A stretch of 64,000 nt of DNA from Ailurus styani. Lineage: Eukaryota > Chordata > Mammalia > Carnivora > Ailuridae. Every line of letters starts with the position of its first letter. Position 1 is the first letter of the stretch. The stretch is from positions 2,206,843-2,270,842 of the forward strand of contig LNAC01000231.1 in NCBI GenBank assembly GCA_002007465.1, read 5' to 3'. The position numbers and the translations under genes were made by a program. Below the pieces are notes generated by a model. The model was not told the origin of the DNA, searched no databases, and worked only from the letters and a program-made list of their open reading frames with translations. Shown here in pieces: positions 36,005-47,114 of this stretch.

Positions 36005-37840
36005 AGGAGTATAAGGAGGCCATGGGGTGTATAGCAGGGTACTGGGGGGTTAGCACAATAGTGATATCAGCAGGACACTTGCTCCTAATGGGTATTTAAG
36101 AAGTGCAAGCAACACAATTTGGAGGTCTCTTGGAAGGAGGAAAGAAGTCAACCTGACTCCCAGGCTGCTGATTTGATCTACTAGTTGGATGGTGATACAG
36201 TTTACTAAACATAAACATTGACAGATGAACAGGACATATTAACACAATTGTTTAGGTGGACTTACATATGGTTTCATGCTAACCAAAGCCCCAGAAGAAA
36301 GCCTTTGGTTGAACTGAAGTCCTTTCCAAAATATTGTAGTCTAATTTCCATTCCTTAATGGTATTTAAATTGAATTTTGATTTGTTATTTTGGATCTTTA
36401 ATTTCTTAGGGATTATTTTAAACATTAGTTCTTTTTGTATAGCAATTTCAGGACAGATGCTGTATGGCACTGCTTCGCATGTGTACTGACTGCAGAATAT
36501 TCCCTGGAAATAGAGGACAGGTGTCCAACACAAAAAGTCCAATTTAAAAAATTATTGTTCTAGGCATTTTTCTTCTAAATATAAAATGTAGGCTATTTTT
36601 AAAAATCAATTGCAGTTTTGTTTTACATTATTTTTTCTTATATTAAAGATTCAAACTTGCCTTGAAGTCAACAGCATATCGCTTGCTAAGTTCCTTTCCG
36701 ATGGCCTTGAGTTCAGGCATAGTTGAAAGTCCTCCCTTTCTCAAGTGACAAGAAAAAGAATAGGTCTGAGGCAGATATAGAAAATTTTAGGGAAACAGTA
36801 GGGGTAAAAGCAAGATGAAAAAGACTGAGAATTATAGGAGGCTTCGAAATATTGATCTGCTGAAGAGAACAGAGTAAATAGAGAAAAGAAGGGCTATAAC
36901 ATATTCTACTTCTGGTCTTAGGTTTTTAATATATCACTGATGTGAAAATTTAGGCATCATAAAGAAGTACCAGGATATGTTTAAATGAAATATTAGTTCC
37001 TGGAGACTCTTGGTCATAATCCCCATTATAGGCCTGAAGCTCCTCTGACTCTCACTGTACATTTCATGATTTGTAAAACATTCTGTCCCTTTGGAAAATA
37101 GATATAAATAACCACCCAAGACCCTTAACTACTAGTCTCATATAAGTCGTTGTAAGATCTATTTGTGCCTTTTATTGGAAGATAAAATTCACGTTAATGT
37201 GGCAAATGGAATGCATAATATTTACAAATAAAAAATTGAGTCAGCTATTTAAAGTTGCTACTAAATATCAGAAGTCTTGCTTGTTAAAACGTTTTAATTG
37301 TATTATGTTTTGATGTACAGATTGATAATTACTTTTCTCCTAATGAAAATTTCAGGAGTCGGGAAAGCTGCATTTCATTTTAGGTAAAAACTTCAATGCC
37401 TTCCAAAATTTAAGGATACAGTTTTTGCTTAGATACATGACATATCAACTCACTTATAAGCTGAGGGTTGAAATCACACAAACAAAAAGATGGTATCAGA
37501 AAAGCAAAAAAAACCGGTATCTGAATGTTGAATAATAGGTGATAAATCAATGGCCAAACAAAGAAAAAACCCAAAAAACCAAAAAACAAACCCAAACATT
37601 GATCTTTTAGTATTTTGAGACTTCTTTTTTCTTTCATTTTATTTTTAAAAATAATCTCAATATTTATCAAAGTCAAAAAAGTCAAATAGTAGTAAAAGCA
37701 TTGATGACAAAGTGATCATCACATCTAACTCCCTTGACCATTCCCAAATCTTTCCCACATTCTGCTACTTTGAGGTAACTGCTTTAAATATTTTGTGCCT
37801 GTTTTCTTGCATCTGCATTTGAATTTCTAAAGAATGTAAA
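36005..37840. other. Intronic sequence, nothing recognised
   Basis: No exon or named repeat. Short A-rich stretches occur near 37550-37600. Confidence 0.4.
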
Positions 37841-37879
37841 GGTAGTGCTATTTTTCAAGGCATTGACTTTATATAGTAT

Positions 37880-38110
37880 TAGAAGAACACTAATCCCCTT
37901 CATTCAGGGTCCATCCTGGTAAACTCATCAAATTCTAATCACCTCCCAAAGGCCCCACCTCTTAATACCGTCCCACTGGGAGGAAGCTTTCTTTTTCTTT
38001 TCTCTTTTTGGAGCTGGGGCGGAGAGGGAGTAGGGTTTCAGTATGTTTATACTGGGGGATGAAAACATTTAATCCAAAACAGGGTTGTTCTGGGACTTCT
38101 ATTTAAAACC
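37880..38110. repeat. Ancient mammalian repeat, family not assigned
   Basis: Phrases such as ctaatcacctcccaaaggcc and ccacctcttaatacc belong to a common old interspersed repeat (MaLR LTR-like in feel). I cannot name the subfamily without a library search. Confidence 0.5.
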
Positions 38111-38129
38111 ATCTGGGCGGTCCTGTATT

Positions 38130-38171
38130 TTTGTTTTTTTTGTTTTTTTTTGTTTTTTTTTTTTGTTTTTT
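38130..38171. repeat. T-rich low-complexity run
   Basis: Runs of T broken by single G form a low-complexity tract. Confidence 0.85.
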
Positions 38172-38199
38172 GGGTGGTCCTGTTCTTCACCGTGATGGC

Positions 38200-39180
38200 A
38201 GTTTTTAGTCTGGAAACTCAGATATTTCATTTCTGAGATAATTTCTTTGATAATTTCCTTTCAGCTATTTTTTTTTCCTCTTTTCTCTTTCTATAACTTC
38301 TACTCTTTTGTTGAAGCGCTCATACTGATCTAGGACTATTTTCTTCCCTATTTTACATCTTTCTTGTCTTTGGTTTACCTTCAGGGAAAATTCCTTAACT
38401 ACATTTCCAACTGTTTTGATGAATTTTTAATTTCAGCTATCATATTTTTAATTTCCAAGAGTTATTTCTTACATCATTTTTTAAATGTTACTGTGTTCTT
38501 CTTTTAAGAACGCAGTATCTTATCTCTCGGAGAATATTTTACAATTTCTTAAAGTTTTCTGTGTTCCTTGAACTTTATCTGCTTCTTCTGGGCTTTTTAA
38601 AAAACGGCTTGGGACGTCTGGGTGGCTCAGTGGGTTAAGTGTCTGACTCTTGGATTCAGCTCAGGTTGTGATCTCAGGGTCCTCAGATCCTTGAGTCAGG
38701 GTCCATGCCTGGCATAGAGCCCACTTAAGATTCTCTCCCTCTCCCTAAAAACAAAACAAACAAACAAACAAAAAAGTTTTGATCTGTGTCACTCTCATTA
38801 ACTGTTTTCCTCAAAAGCCTGGCGATTATTTGCCATTTGTTCATATTTATATATGAGACACCATTTTTTTTGACTTAGAAATGAGGCACTGTTTACATAC
38901 AAGCCCTTTGTTTCGAATTTTAGGTTTCATTTTGCCAGCTTTGTCATCAGAGCATTCCCTAAATTCAGGCCCTGTGAGCCTTTCCTCTAGGACTTGCTCA
39001 GTTTCACCTGAGAAGAATCTTTCCAATCTGTTGTGGGGCTTCTGAAAATTTGTAGCTGACTGGGGAAGTTGCTAAGGGTTTCACCTTTCCCCCATAGGTT
39101 TCACCTTTCCCCCATAGGAAATTATCAAGGAAATTATCTCAGAAATGAAATTACTCCTTGCCCTGTTAACTCCCCTGCTA
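38200..39180 (-). repeat. HAL1 or old LINE-1 ORF1-side fragment, antisense, interrupted by a SINE
   Basis: Reversed ORF1-like text around 38400-38600 (for example atttttaatttccaagagtt) and its continuation after the SINE fit HAL1 or L1M. The assignment is by general resemblance. A perfect 20-bp tandem duplication lies at 39079-39118. Confidence 0.45.
38608..38778 (+). repeat. Old CAN-SINE, sense
   Basis: The head gacgtctgggtggctcagtg is followed by a diverged body and a tail of aaac units. It is older than the copies at 33643 and 50300, judging by substitutions. Confidence 0.85.
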
Positions 39181-40316
39181 GCCTATGCCTAGTTTCCAGA
39201 TTCTGCGACTCTATCAACTGCTTCCTGCCAAGAGAGAGGGAGTAGGCGTGACCGACCGCTTATCTTCCCCAGAACAGAGTTGGAGACCTGGAGTTAACCA
39301 CTCTCCAGACATTCAGATAACCCCACAGCCCCCTAGATTCTCTCATCCATCCATAGGAGCCTTATGTCTCCAATTTATGAGCCTTTTTGAGATCTCATGG
39401 AGCAAGCTTTTCATTGTGCTATGGCTTCTTAGGAACACAGGCTTTCCTTTTTCTATTCTGCCAGATTTTTGACCATTCTTCCATCTGAGCTCTACCTTCG
39501 TTCCATGTAAGATGTCTTTTAGATTTACTGAATCTTATTCTCGTTTTTTCTTTCTCTTTTCTTCTTTTTGCCCTCATGGTAAATTTGAGAGAAAAAAGGG
39601 TTGGAAAGCCACATATTTCACCTATAAACCTCACCACTTACTTAAACTGGTCTCAGCCCAGAGCTTTTCCTGCACCTGGAATAATCCTGAAAGAACTGGT
39701 TGCTAATATTGCTAAAAGAGAAGTATAATTTATAAAAAATATTTTTAATAAAACATAATTTTTAGTAATTTATAGACAGAGTCAGTTTCTTATGTATTTA
39801 TTTTTCTATTCTCAATGCATGAGATAAAGTGTTCAATATTGAATAAATTGAGCACATGAATTAATGAATAAAATAATGAAAATAATGTGTTTCTGTGTAT
39901 ATATATACTGCATAGTACAAAGTTCCTATTTAGGTGACAAAAAGTTTTCTGACTCACCATATCCAGATTTGATTTATTATGATAACATATTTATAAATTT
40001 AATAGCTAAGGAGAATGAATATTCACTTCAGGGCACCAAAGTTGATCTCATTTATATTTGTATAACAGGTTCAATTCTTATTATCGATGCGTTTCCTAAT
40101 GTGCCTATGAAAATATTGTGACTTAACATGATATTTAGAACGAGTGAACACTTTAGTTTGCTTCCATTTCATTTTCTTCCTTTAGGCAAGTAATCTTATT
40201 GCTAATAGAAATATCAAACAGCAAGCAGTATAAGGTACAGCTTATGTATGTATTTATTTATTCTTATACTACCAACTGTAAATATTTATTCTCACACTAC
40301 CAACTATAAATATTTT
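39181..40316. other. Intronic sequence, largely unassigned
   Basis: No exon recognised. Near 40252-40316 a roughly 30-bp segment (accaactgtaaatatttattc) is duplicated in tandem with changes. Confidence 0.4.
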
Positions 40317-40748
40317 ACCAGTCAGTATTCTCCAGAGAAACAGAAGATATTTATAGTATTATATATAATTATAGTGTATAATATAAACAAAATTACATAT
40401 TAATTAGCGAATTGCTATTAAGGACTTGACTCATGTAATTATGGGGGCTAATAAGTTCAACATTCATAGGACAGATTGGAAGGCTGTAAACTCAGGCAGA
40501 AGTAAATGCTATAGTTTGAGGCAACATATTTTCTTCTCTGGGAAACTCCAATACTTGCTCTTAAAGCCTTCAAATGATTAGACGAGGCTCACCTATATTA
40601 TTAAGGGTAACATCCTTTACCCAAAGTCACCTGATTTAGATGTTAACCACATCTACAAAATACATTTGCAGAACCACCTAGAATAGTATTTGATTAAGTA
40701 ACTGGGTACTGTAGCCCAGTCAAGCTGATGCATAATAACCATCACAAA
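40317..40748. repeat. Ancient mammalian repeat, family not assigned
   Basis: It opens cagtattctccagagaaaca and ends near cagtcaagctgatgcataat, with internal phrases (ttggctcatgtaatt-like, cttcaaatgattagacgagg) typical of one widespread old repeat of about 430 bp. I recognise the element type but not a reliable name. Confidence 0.55.
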
Positions 40749-41929
40749 CATCAATGGAGAACCATGTTGACATGTGTTATCCAGGATAAGAAAATGGCTA
40801 ATCACTTCTCATAGCTTTTATAAATTAAATAAAAATATAAGAGGAAAACTATTACAAATAAGCCCATAGTAAATATAAGTATATTTATTTTAAATGACTC
40901 TTAATTTCTCAGTGAAGGTCATGATGATTTTTTTTTCTGCTACAAATGTTAGAGAGAAACCCAAAAAGCACTTTCTCTATTCGTAAATACAAACAACAAT
41001 AGACTCAGGGAAGAACTATCTAAGAAAATGAAGTTGATGATGTAGTTTCTTTTAAGTTGAAATGAAGCTGAATAAATGAGAAAAAAAGGTAGTTCACAGA
41101 ATATCCATAAAGAAAATTGAAACCAAATAGATGAAATAAAAAGAAAATTTTAATTTAAAAGCCTAGAATAAGACAAAGTTTGGAAATTATTAGTGCATCT
41201 GATAATCACTATAAAGAGTATTATGTGATACAAAAAAATAATTCACTGAGCAATCAGATGTGAAAACACTTTCAAGAAAAATGTTAAGTATAGTCTTGAA
41301 AAGTAAATGACAAAGAAATCAAACTTAGAGAGTGAAAAGTTCCAACAAATATAAGAATTATTATTATTAGATAATAATGTTAGAGGAACTAGCAGTTGAG
41401 AGAAACTGCAGGGCTAGAATTGACAAAACTTGTTTTTTTTAAAAAAATATGTAGAGACAGTCATTTTTTAGGGTTCTTTGATTGGGCCTGAGAATTAAAC
41501 TGACTTAGAGTACATAGAGAAAAGCAGACAGATTTACGTGTTTTATGTGAAAGGGGAGCCCTCAAAAGGGAACGAAGACTCCCCAAAAATGGCAAAACGT
41601 ACATGCTTTTATATTGGTTTGAATAAAAGAGGCAACTGTAGAGAAGTAAGTATGTGGGGAGACTAAGTGAAGATAAGAGTTATTTTAACAGAGTCTGTTT
41701 GGACAGATTTCACTTGGCTTTAACTCCCTGTAGAAGGATGTTTCTTCTCTCTTGGTATAGGGAAGGCATCTTTCACATGGGAGTTTTGTCTCCTGTTTTC
41801 AGGAAGAAAAGGAGAGATTAGAATATCCTTCTTGCACCTGCTGTTTTATGAAGTGCCTTTAGCTCAAAATAATCTTGCCAAAGTGATTTATTTTGGGGTG
41901 TCATAGTCTGCCACCCTTGACTTTTGAAG
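40749..41929. other. Intronic sequence, possible LTR-like piece at about 41440-41910
   Basis: The later half contains old-repeat-like text (tcttgccaaagtgatttatt) but I cannot assign a family. The earlier half is A-rich and featureless. Confidence 0.3.
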
Positions 41930-43740
41930 AATAATTTTGCTGGAGATAGAATACTAAGTTGGTAGATTTCTTTTTCTTTAAGCACTTTAATTATGCCACT
42001 TACTCTCTTCTTGGTTGAATGGTTTCTGAAGAGAAGTACAATCAAATTTTTATCCTTCTTCCTCTAGAGGTAAGATTTTTTTTCTTCTGGCTTCTTCAGG
42101 TTTTCTCCTTTTTAAAAAAATTTTTTTATTTTCTGTAGTTTGAATAGGATATGCCTAGGTGTAGGTTTTTTGGTATTTATCATGTTTGCTGTTCTTGAGC
42201 TTCCTCAATTTTGGAAAATTCTCCACCATTATTACTTCAAATATTATTTTTGGTCCTTTCTCTCTTGTTTTCCTTTTGACATCCGCGTGGTGTGCATGTT
42301 ACACCTTTTGTAGTTACAATTATCCCACGGTGCTTAGATATTCTGTTCCATTTTTTCATTCTTTTTCTTTTACTTTTTACGTAGGGAAGTTTCTATTGAT
42401 ATATCTTGATATATCTTCAAGCTCACTGATTCTTTCCTTAGCCATGTCTGGTCTAGTGATGAACCCATCAGAGTCATTTTTCATATCTGTTATGGTTTTT
42501 AATACCCAGCATTTCCTTNAAGGAAAAGATGATGAACCCATCAGAGTCATTTTTCATATCTGTTATGGTTTTTAATACCCAGCATTTCCTTTTAATTTTT
42601 CACAAAACTTTCCATCTGTCTGCTTACATTACCCAACTTTTCTGCCTTTTTCTTCCATTAGAGCTCTTAGCATATTAATCAAATTCTAAATTCCCAATCT
42701 GAAAATTCCAAAATCTTTTCATATCTGAGTTTGGCTTTGTCTCTTGAGACTACACTGTTTTTTTGTTTTTTTGTTTTTTTTTGCCTTTTAGTATACTTAG
42801 TAATTTTTTGTTTAAAGCAGACATGATATATCAGGTAAAAGAAACTGAAAAAAATAAACCTTTAATGTGAGGTTTTATGTTTATCTAGCTGTGAGTTAGT
42901 CCATGTTTACACTCTTCTGTATCTATGATGTCAGAGGCTAAAATTTTATTCAGTGTTTTTGTTTTTTGTCTCTCCTGTTGTCTTTCCCTAGAGACCACTT
43001 CTTAAACAGAAGTATAAATTCTTCAGTTATAATCCCCCGTTATTATACAGGAGTCCTGTTGATATGGTTATTAAGGTATAGGGGAAGAGATGCATGCTAT
43101 TATCCTGTATTTAGGTCTGAGTCTTTTAGTGGCCCTGTGCCCTATGACCTTCATAAGTGCTTCTCAGCTTTCTTCCCCATACCTCCTTAGGAGAGATAGA
43201 ATATGGCAAGTGGGGACTGGAGATGGGTATTTCCCTTCCCCCATGTGGAAAGATAGAGGAGGTTATAGTTGGGTATTCCCTTCCCCTACGTCAGTTAAAC
43301 TGGTAAAACTCAAGTTGGTTAGGCTGTGGTAAAGTAGTTTTCCTTAAGGGCAGATCGGTTTTAAGGAAAACTGAATGTTGTGTCTTTTTCCATTGCCCTG
43401 CCAGAAGCATGAGGGGATTTTTCTCTGATCTTCACCCTGAGAACCTGGTGGGGCTCTTGGGAATAAACAAGAAAGTGTGTGTGTGGGGGGAATCCCCCTA
43501 AACCTGGACCCGAGAAGTTTTATCTCATAAGCTTGTCTAGGCTTTGTCTCCAGCAAGTAGTCAATTACTCTTAAAGTGTTTTACTAGTTGTTGAATCTGC
43601 TGCCAATAAGCAGTAAGTCCATATTCACCTATTTCTCTCATTTTGGGGGTGATGGTTTGCCCTGTAACCTCAATTCTCTGATGGATCAAAGAAGAGTTGT
43701 TGATTTTCACAGCATGTATGCTTTTTCCTTATTGAGTCTT
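41930..43740 (-). repeat. Old LINE-1 ORF1 and 5' region, antisense
   Basis: Reversed ORF1 text (about 41930-42640) precedes a 5' region to about 43740. It parallels 10.4-12.2 kb in content and order, for example cataagtgcttctcagctttc here against cacaagtgcttctcagtttt there. It contains an N-flanked duplication at 42458-42591. Confidence 0.65.
42458..42591. other. Third tandem duplication around a single N
   Basis: 42458-42518 repeats exactly as 42531-42591 (61 bp each). Between them lie one N (42519) and 11 bases, aaggaaaagat. Confidence 0.9.
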
Positions 43741-44029
43741 CTACTAAGGCATATTCATTGTGATTATTTTTATACCTTAAAATGTCTTGAGTGTTGTTTT
43801 ATAGAAATTAAACAGTAAAAGTAAAAATACTTATTACATCAAATAAGCCATTGAATAAGATAAACTACAACCTATAGGGGCATGTTTTAAATGATCTATA
43901 TAATACCTTCTATGATGTATAGCATGAGTAATAGCAGTAGAAAATTTTTTCCCCAAAGAAATTTATGTGGAACTCTTTAACAAATCATATCCTTTAATGC
44001 TCAGTCAAGGACATTGTTCTGGCAATAGT
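43741..44029. other. Short intronic gap
   Basis: Nothing recognised. Confidence 0.4.
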
Positions 44030-44145
44030 TCTTCATTTATTCAGTTCATTTATTGAGTACCTACTTTACACCAGGCACCATTTAAGACATTGGGATATGT
44101 TGGTCAACAAAATAATCATAGATTCTTATGCCCACAATACCTGTA
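44030..44145 (-). repeat. L2 3' end, antisense
   Basis: The text cagttcatttattgagtacc and caccaggcaccatttaagac is the reverse complement of the classic L2 3' end. Confidence 0.7.
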
Positions 44146-44424
44146 GTGCCCAAATATAGATTGGGACCGGGGTTACATTAGGGTCCCTATGTTCTGATGA
44201 ATCAATTTAGAGCCCTCAGAAAGTCCTTAATGACATCTGTTCTACCAACATTTAACTGTTCCCTCAGCTTGAGAAATGGCATGAGACTATGATGCTTACC
44301 TAGTGCTAGCACTACAATTCTTAAACCTCATTCATTTCTATCCAACTTGCTGAGATCTTAGAGTTTTTAAAATTACATCAGATGCAGGGAAGCCTGTGAC
44401 AACAATCTTAAAACTTTGGATATG

Positions 44425-44614
44425 TGGAGCACTTGGGTGTCTCAGTTGGTTAAGCATCTGCCTTCAGCTCAGGTCATAATCTCAGTGTCCTGGGATTGAG
44501 TCCCACATCGGGCTCCCTGCTCAGTGGGGAGCCTACTTCTCCCTCTCCCTCTGCTGCTCCCCCTGCTTGTACTCTCTCTCTCTCTGTCAAGTAAATAAAT
44601 AAAATTAAAAAAAA
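44425..44614 (+). repeat. CAN-SINE (SINEC), sense
   Basis: A head with gggtgtctcagttggttaag, a pyrimidine block and a taaa-type tail are all present. Diverged flanking repeats aaactttggatatg (44411-44424) and aaagtttgggtatg (44615-44628) mark the insertion. Confidence 0.92.
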
Positions 44615-44628
44615 AAAGTTTGGGTATG

Positions 44629-46065
44629 CTAAACTTTTTACAATGAATTGATGATGAATGTAAGAAGTGTTCTTTTAGCCTTCTTTTAATTTTTTTTTAA
44701 ATGAAGCATTTTTACAGATTTTCATCCTATAGACAACCATTGATTTTCTTCTTTTTTCTGTTCTCTATTCAAGAATACAAAATTATGCTTTTTCATGTTA
44801 TGCCTTCAGGAACTCTGTTACACAGCATGTGCAAATAATATGATACAAATTATAAAGTTATAGTTTCTAGATGCTGCATAAAGTTAATAATATAAAAAGT
44901 TTCACATAGGTAATAATTTTAAAGAGGAAATTCTGTTTCCAAAATCTTCCAAATAATTTGTTTCCCAAAGCATATGAGAAAGAAAGTGTATCGAGAGAAG
45001 GGCAGCTGGAGATATTGGGAAACAGCGGATTGTGAAAATCCTATAAAACATTCCATGGTAGGAAATTGTCAAGAAAATAGAAACCCTTATACCACTCTGT
45101 TAATAGTAACTTTATTTCTAATTCAAGACCATTATAACAATCTGTGTGGGATAGTGCATGGACAGCAGATAAATCATTTTAGGACAATATTTTAAATGTC
45201 TCTCTAGTCTCAAACGAAGACTTCTAGGGTGGTGGGTGCTTAGAAAGAATTTGAGATTTATTAGTCCCCAGTGCCACATGAGGCAACGAATACGTTGGTA
45301 AGTACCCACCGGCATACCTAAGGCTCCTGAATGGCTTCTCTGACTGTGACCCATCCTGCGACACCCCTTCTATATCCAGGTTAATGGAACATCAGCAGAG
45401 AAAGAATAACTTCCGCATTAGAAAAGGCTTACATCTTGTTGTTCACTTCCATATATTAATCTTAAGTACCTTATATCCCATGATCTTGCAGTGTTGTTCT
45501 GCAAGAGGAGAGAATTTTGTGTGAAGAAAGTATGTCTTGGGCCTTATGCAGGAGTCTTATTTGAAGTACTGAAACTTTCTTCTAAGATAATTTCATGTTA
45601 TGGCTTGAACTCAAGAGCATGACTTCAAATGATATTATAAACCTTCTGAGAAAGATATATAAACACAGATATATATTTATAAACATGCACATATATTTAT
45701 CTATGTTATGTGAGCTAAAACTATTTAAAAAAACAGGAGAATGATTAACTCTAGAATCAGGAGAGTGGTTATCCTTAGATTGTAGTGAGGAGGATGAAAC
45801 TTTGATAAGCTTCATAGGGCTCCAAGGGACAGGTTAATATCTCTTTTTTTAAGCTGAGCAGTGAGCTTATGGGTGTTGATTTTACATATGATCTACTTCA
45901 TTTTAAAATGTGAAACAACAGAAGTCACACATAAGAAATGTTGTATCATGAACGTCTGATTTTTTTAAAGTGGGATTTATCTGTGGTGCCAGGAGGGATT
46001 CTAATACTATCTCAGAGCAACATTCTGATGGACAAAATGTCATAGTCTTTTTTTTTTTCTTTCAG
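44629..46065. other. Intronic sequence upstream of exon B
   Basis: No repeat is recognised. The last 20 bases are a strong T-rich splice acceptor ending ctttcag at 46065. Confidence 0.5.
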
Positions 46066-47114
46066 TCCGAAAGGATATAGTCCGCATCCTCCCCAGTTTA
46101 GATGTTGAAGTCAAAGACATTACTGACAGTTATGATGCCAACTGGTTTCTTCAGCTGTTATCTACACAAGATCTCTTTGAAATGACCAGTAAAGAGTTCC
46201 CCATAGTGGCTGAAGTCATAGAGGCACCTCAGGGATATGAGCTGCCCAGAAGCATTTTACAGCCTGGGAAAACCATCGTGATCCACAAAAAGTACCAGGC
46301 ATCAAGGATCTTAGCCTCAGAAATTCGAAGCAATTTTCCTAAAAGGCACTTCTTGATCCCCACTAGCTATAAAGGCAAATTCAAGCGGAGACCTCGGGAG
46401 TTCCCAACTGCCTATGACCTTGAGATAGCAAAGAGTGAAAAGGAGCCTCTCCACGTGGTGGCCACCAAAGCCTTTCATCCCCCTCATGATGAGCTGTCAT
46501 CCGTATCTGTCGGGGACCAGTTTCTAGTGCATCACTCACAGACGACCGAAGTCCTTTGTGAGGGAATCAAAAAAGTGGTGAATGTTCTGGCTTGTGAAAA
46601 AATCCTCAAAAAATCCTATGAGGCAACACTGCTCCCTTTGTACATGGAAGGAGGTTTCGTAGAGGTGATTCACGATAAGAAACAGTACCAGATTTCTGAG
46701 CTCTGTGCACAGTTCAGTTTGCCCTTCAACGTGAAGGTATCTGTGAGAGATCTTTCCATTGAAGAAGACATTTTGGCTGCTACACCTGGACTGCGGTTGG
46801 AGGAAGCTATCACAGACTCTTATCTACTCATAAGTGACTTTGGCAACCCCAAAGAGTGCTGGGAAATTCCTGTCAGCCGCTTAAATATGACCGTTCAGTT
46901 AGTTAATGGTTTTTCTAGGGACACAGGATCAGTTCTAGTCAGGACTCTGGTTGAAGAGATCACTGAAGAACAATATTACATGATGCGAAGATATGAAGGC
47001 TCTTTCTCCCACCCCCCACCTCGCCCTCCCAAACATCCCTCAGTGGAGGAAGCAAAGTTGACCCCGCTCACCTTACCAGAAAACAGGGCTGTGGGTCTGC
47101 CTAAGTCTCCCAAG
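46066..47114 (+). CDS. THEMIS: THEMIS large internal coding exon B (end of CABIT-1, CABIT-2, proline-rich segment)
   Basis: This exon encodes about residues 237-586 of THEMIS. It is 1,049 bp: two bases completing a phenylalanine codon, then 349 full codons ending in AAG before the donor gtaagg at 47115. In-frame sequence begins [20 protein letters not shown], so the internal ATG at 46182 is not a start. The second CABIT core is visible as VLACEKI followed by [10 protein letters not shown], with the conserved cysteine near residue 413. A basic cluster KGKFKRRPR near 46370-46400 matches the proposed nuclear-localisation region. Near the end, [11 protein letters not shown] precedes [11 protein letters not shown], the segment known to bind the GRB2 SH3 domain. 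The frame is intact, and human THEMIS is about 641 residues, so roughly 55 residues lie in a later exon not seen here. If the donor were skipped, translation would add VRL and stop at 47124-47126. Confidence 0.97.

Larger units (their letters stand above)
34840..46065 (+). other. THEMIS: THEMIS intron between exons A and B
   Basis: The 11,226-bp intron starts gtaagt and ends with a long T run and ctttcag. It is a phase-1 intron: the T at 34839 and TC at 46066-46067 rebuild a phenylalanine codon, giving MKFRKDIV across the junction. It contains L2, HAL1/L1 and SINE copies listed separately, and no further exon was recognised. Bases 34840-35640 hold nothing identifiable. Confidence 0.93.

Noticed and set aside
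46182..46184. ATG as a start codon for exon B
   Set aside because: The reading frame continues upstream to the splice acceptor at 46065 and matches THEMIS there, so this is an internal methionine.
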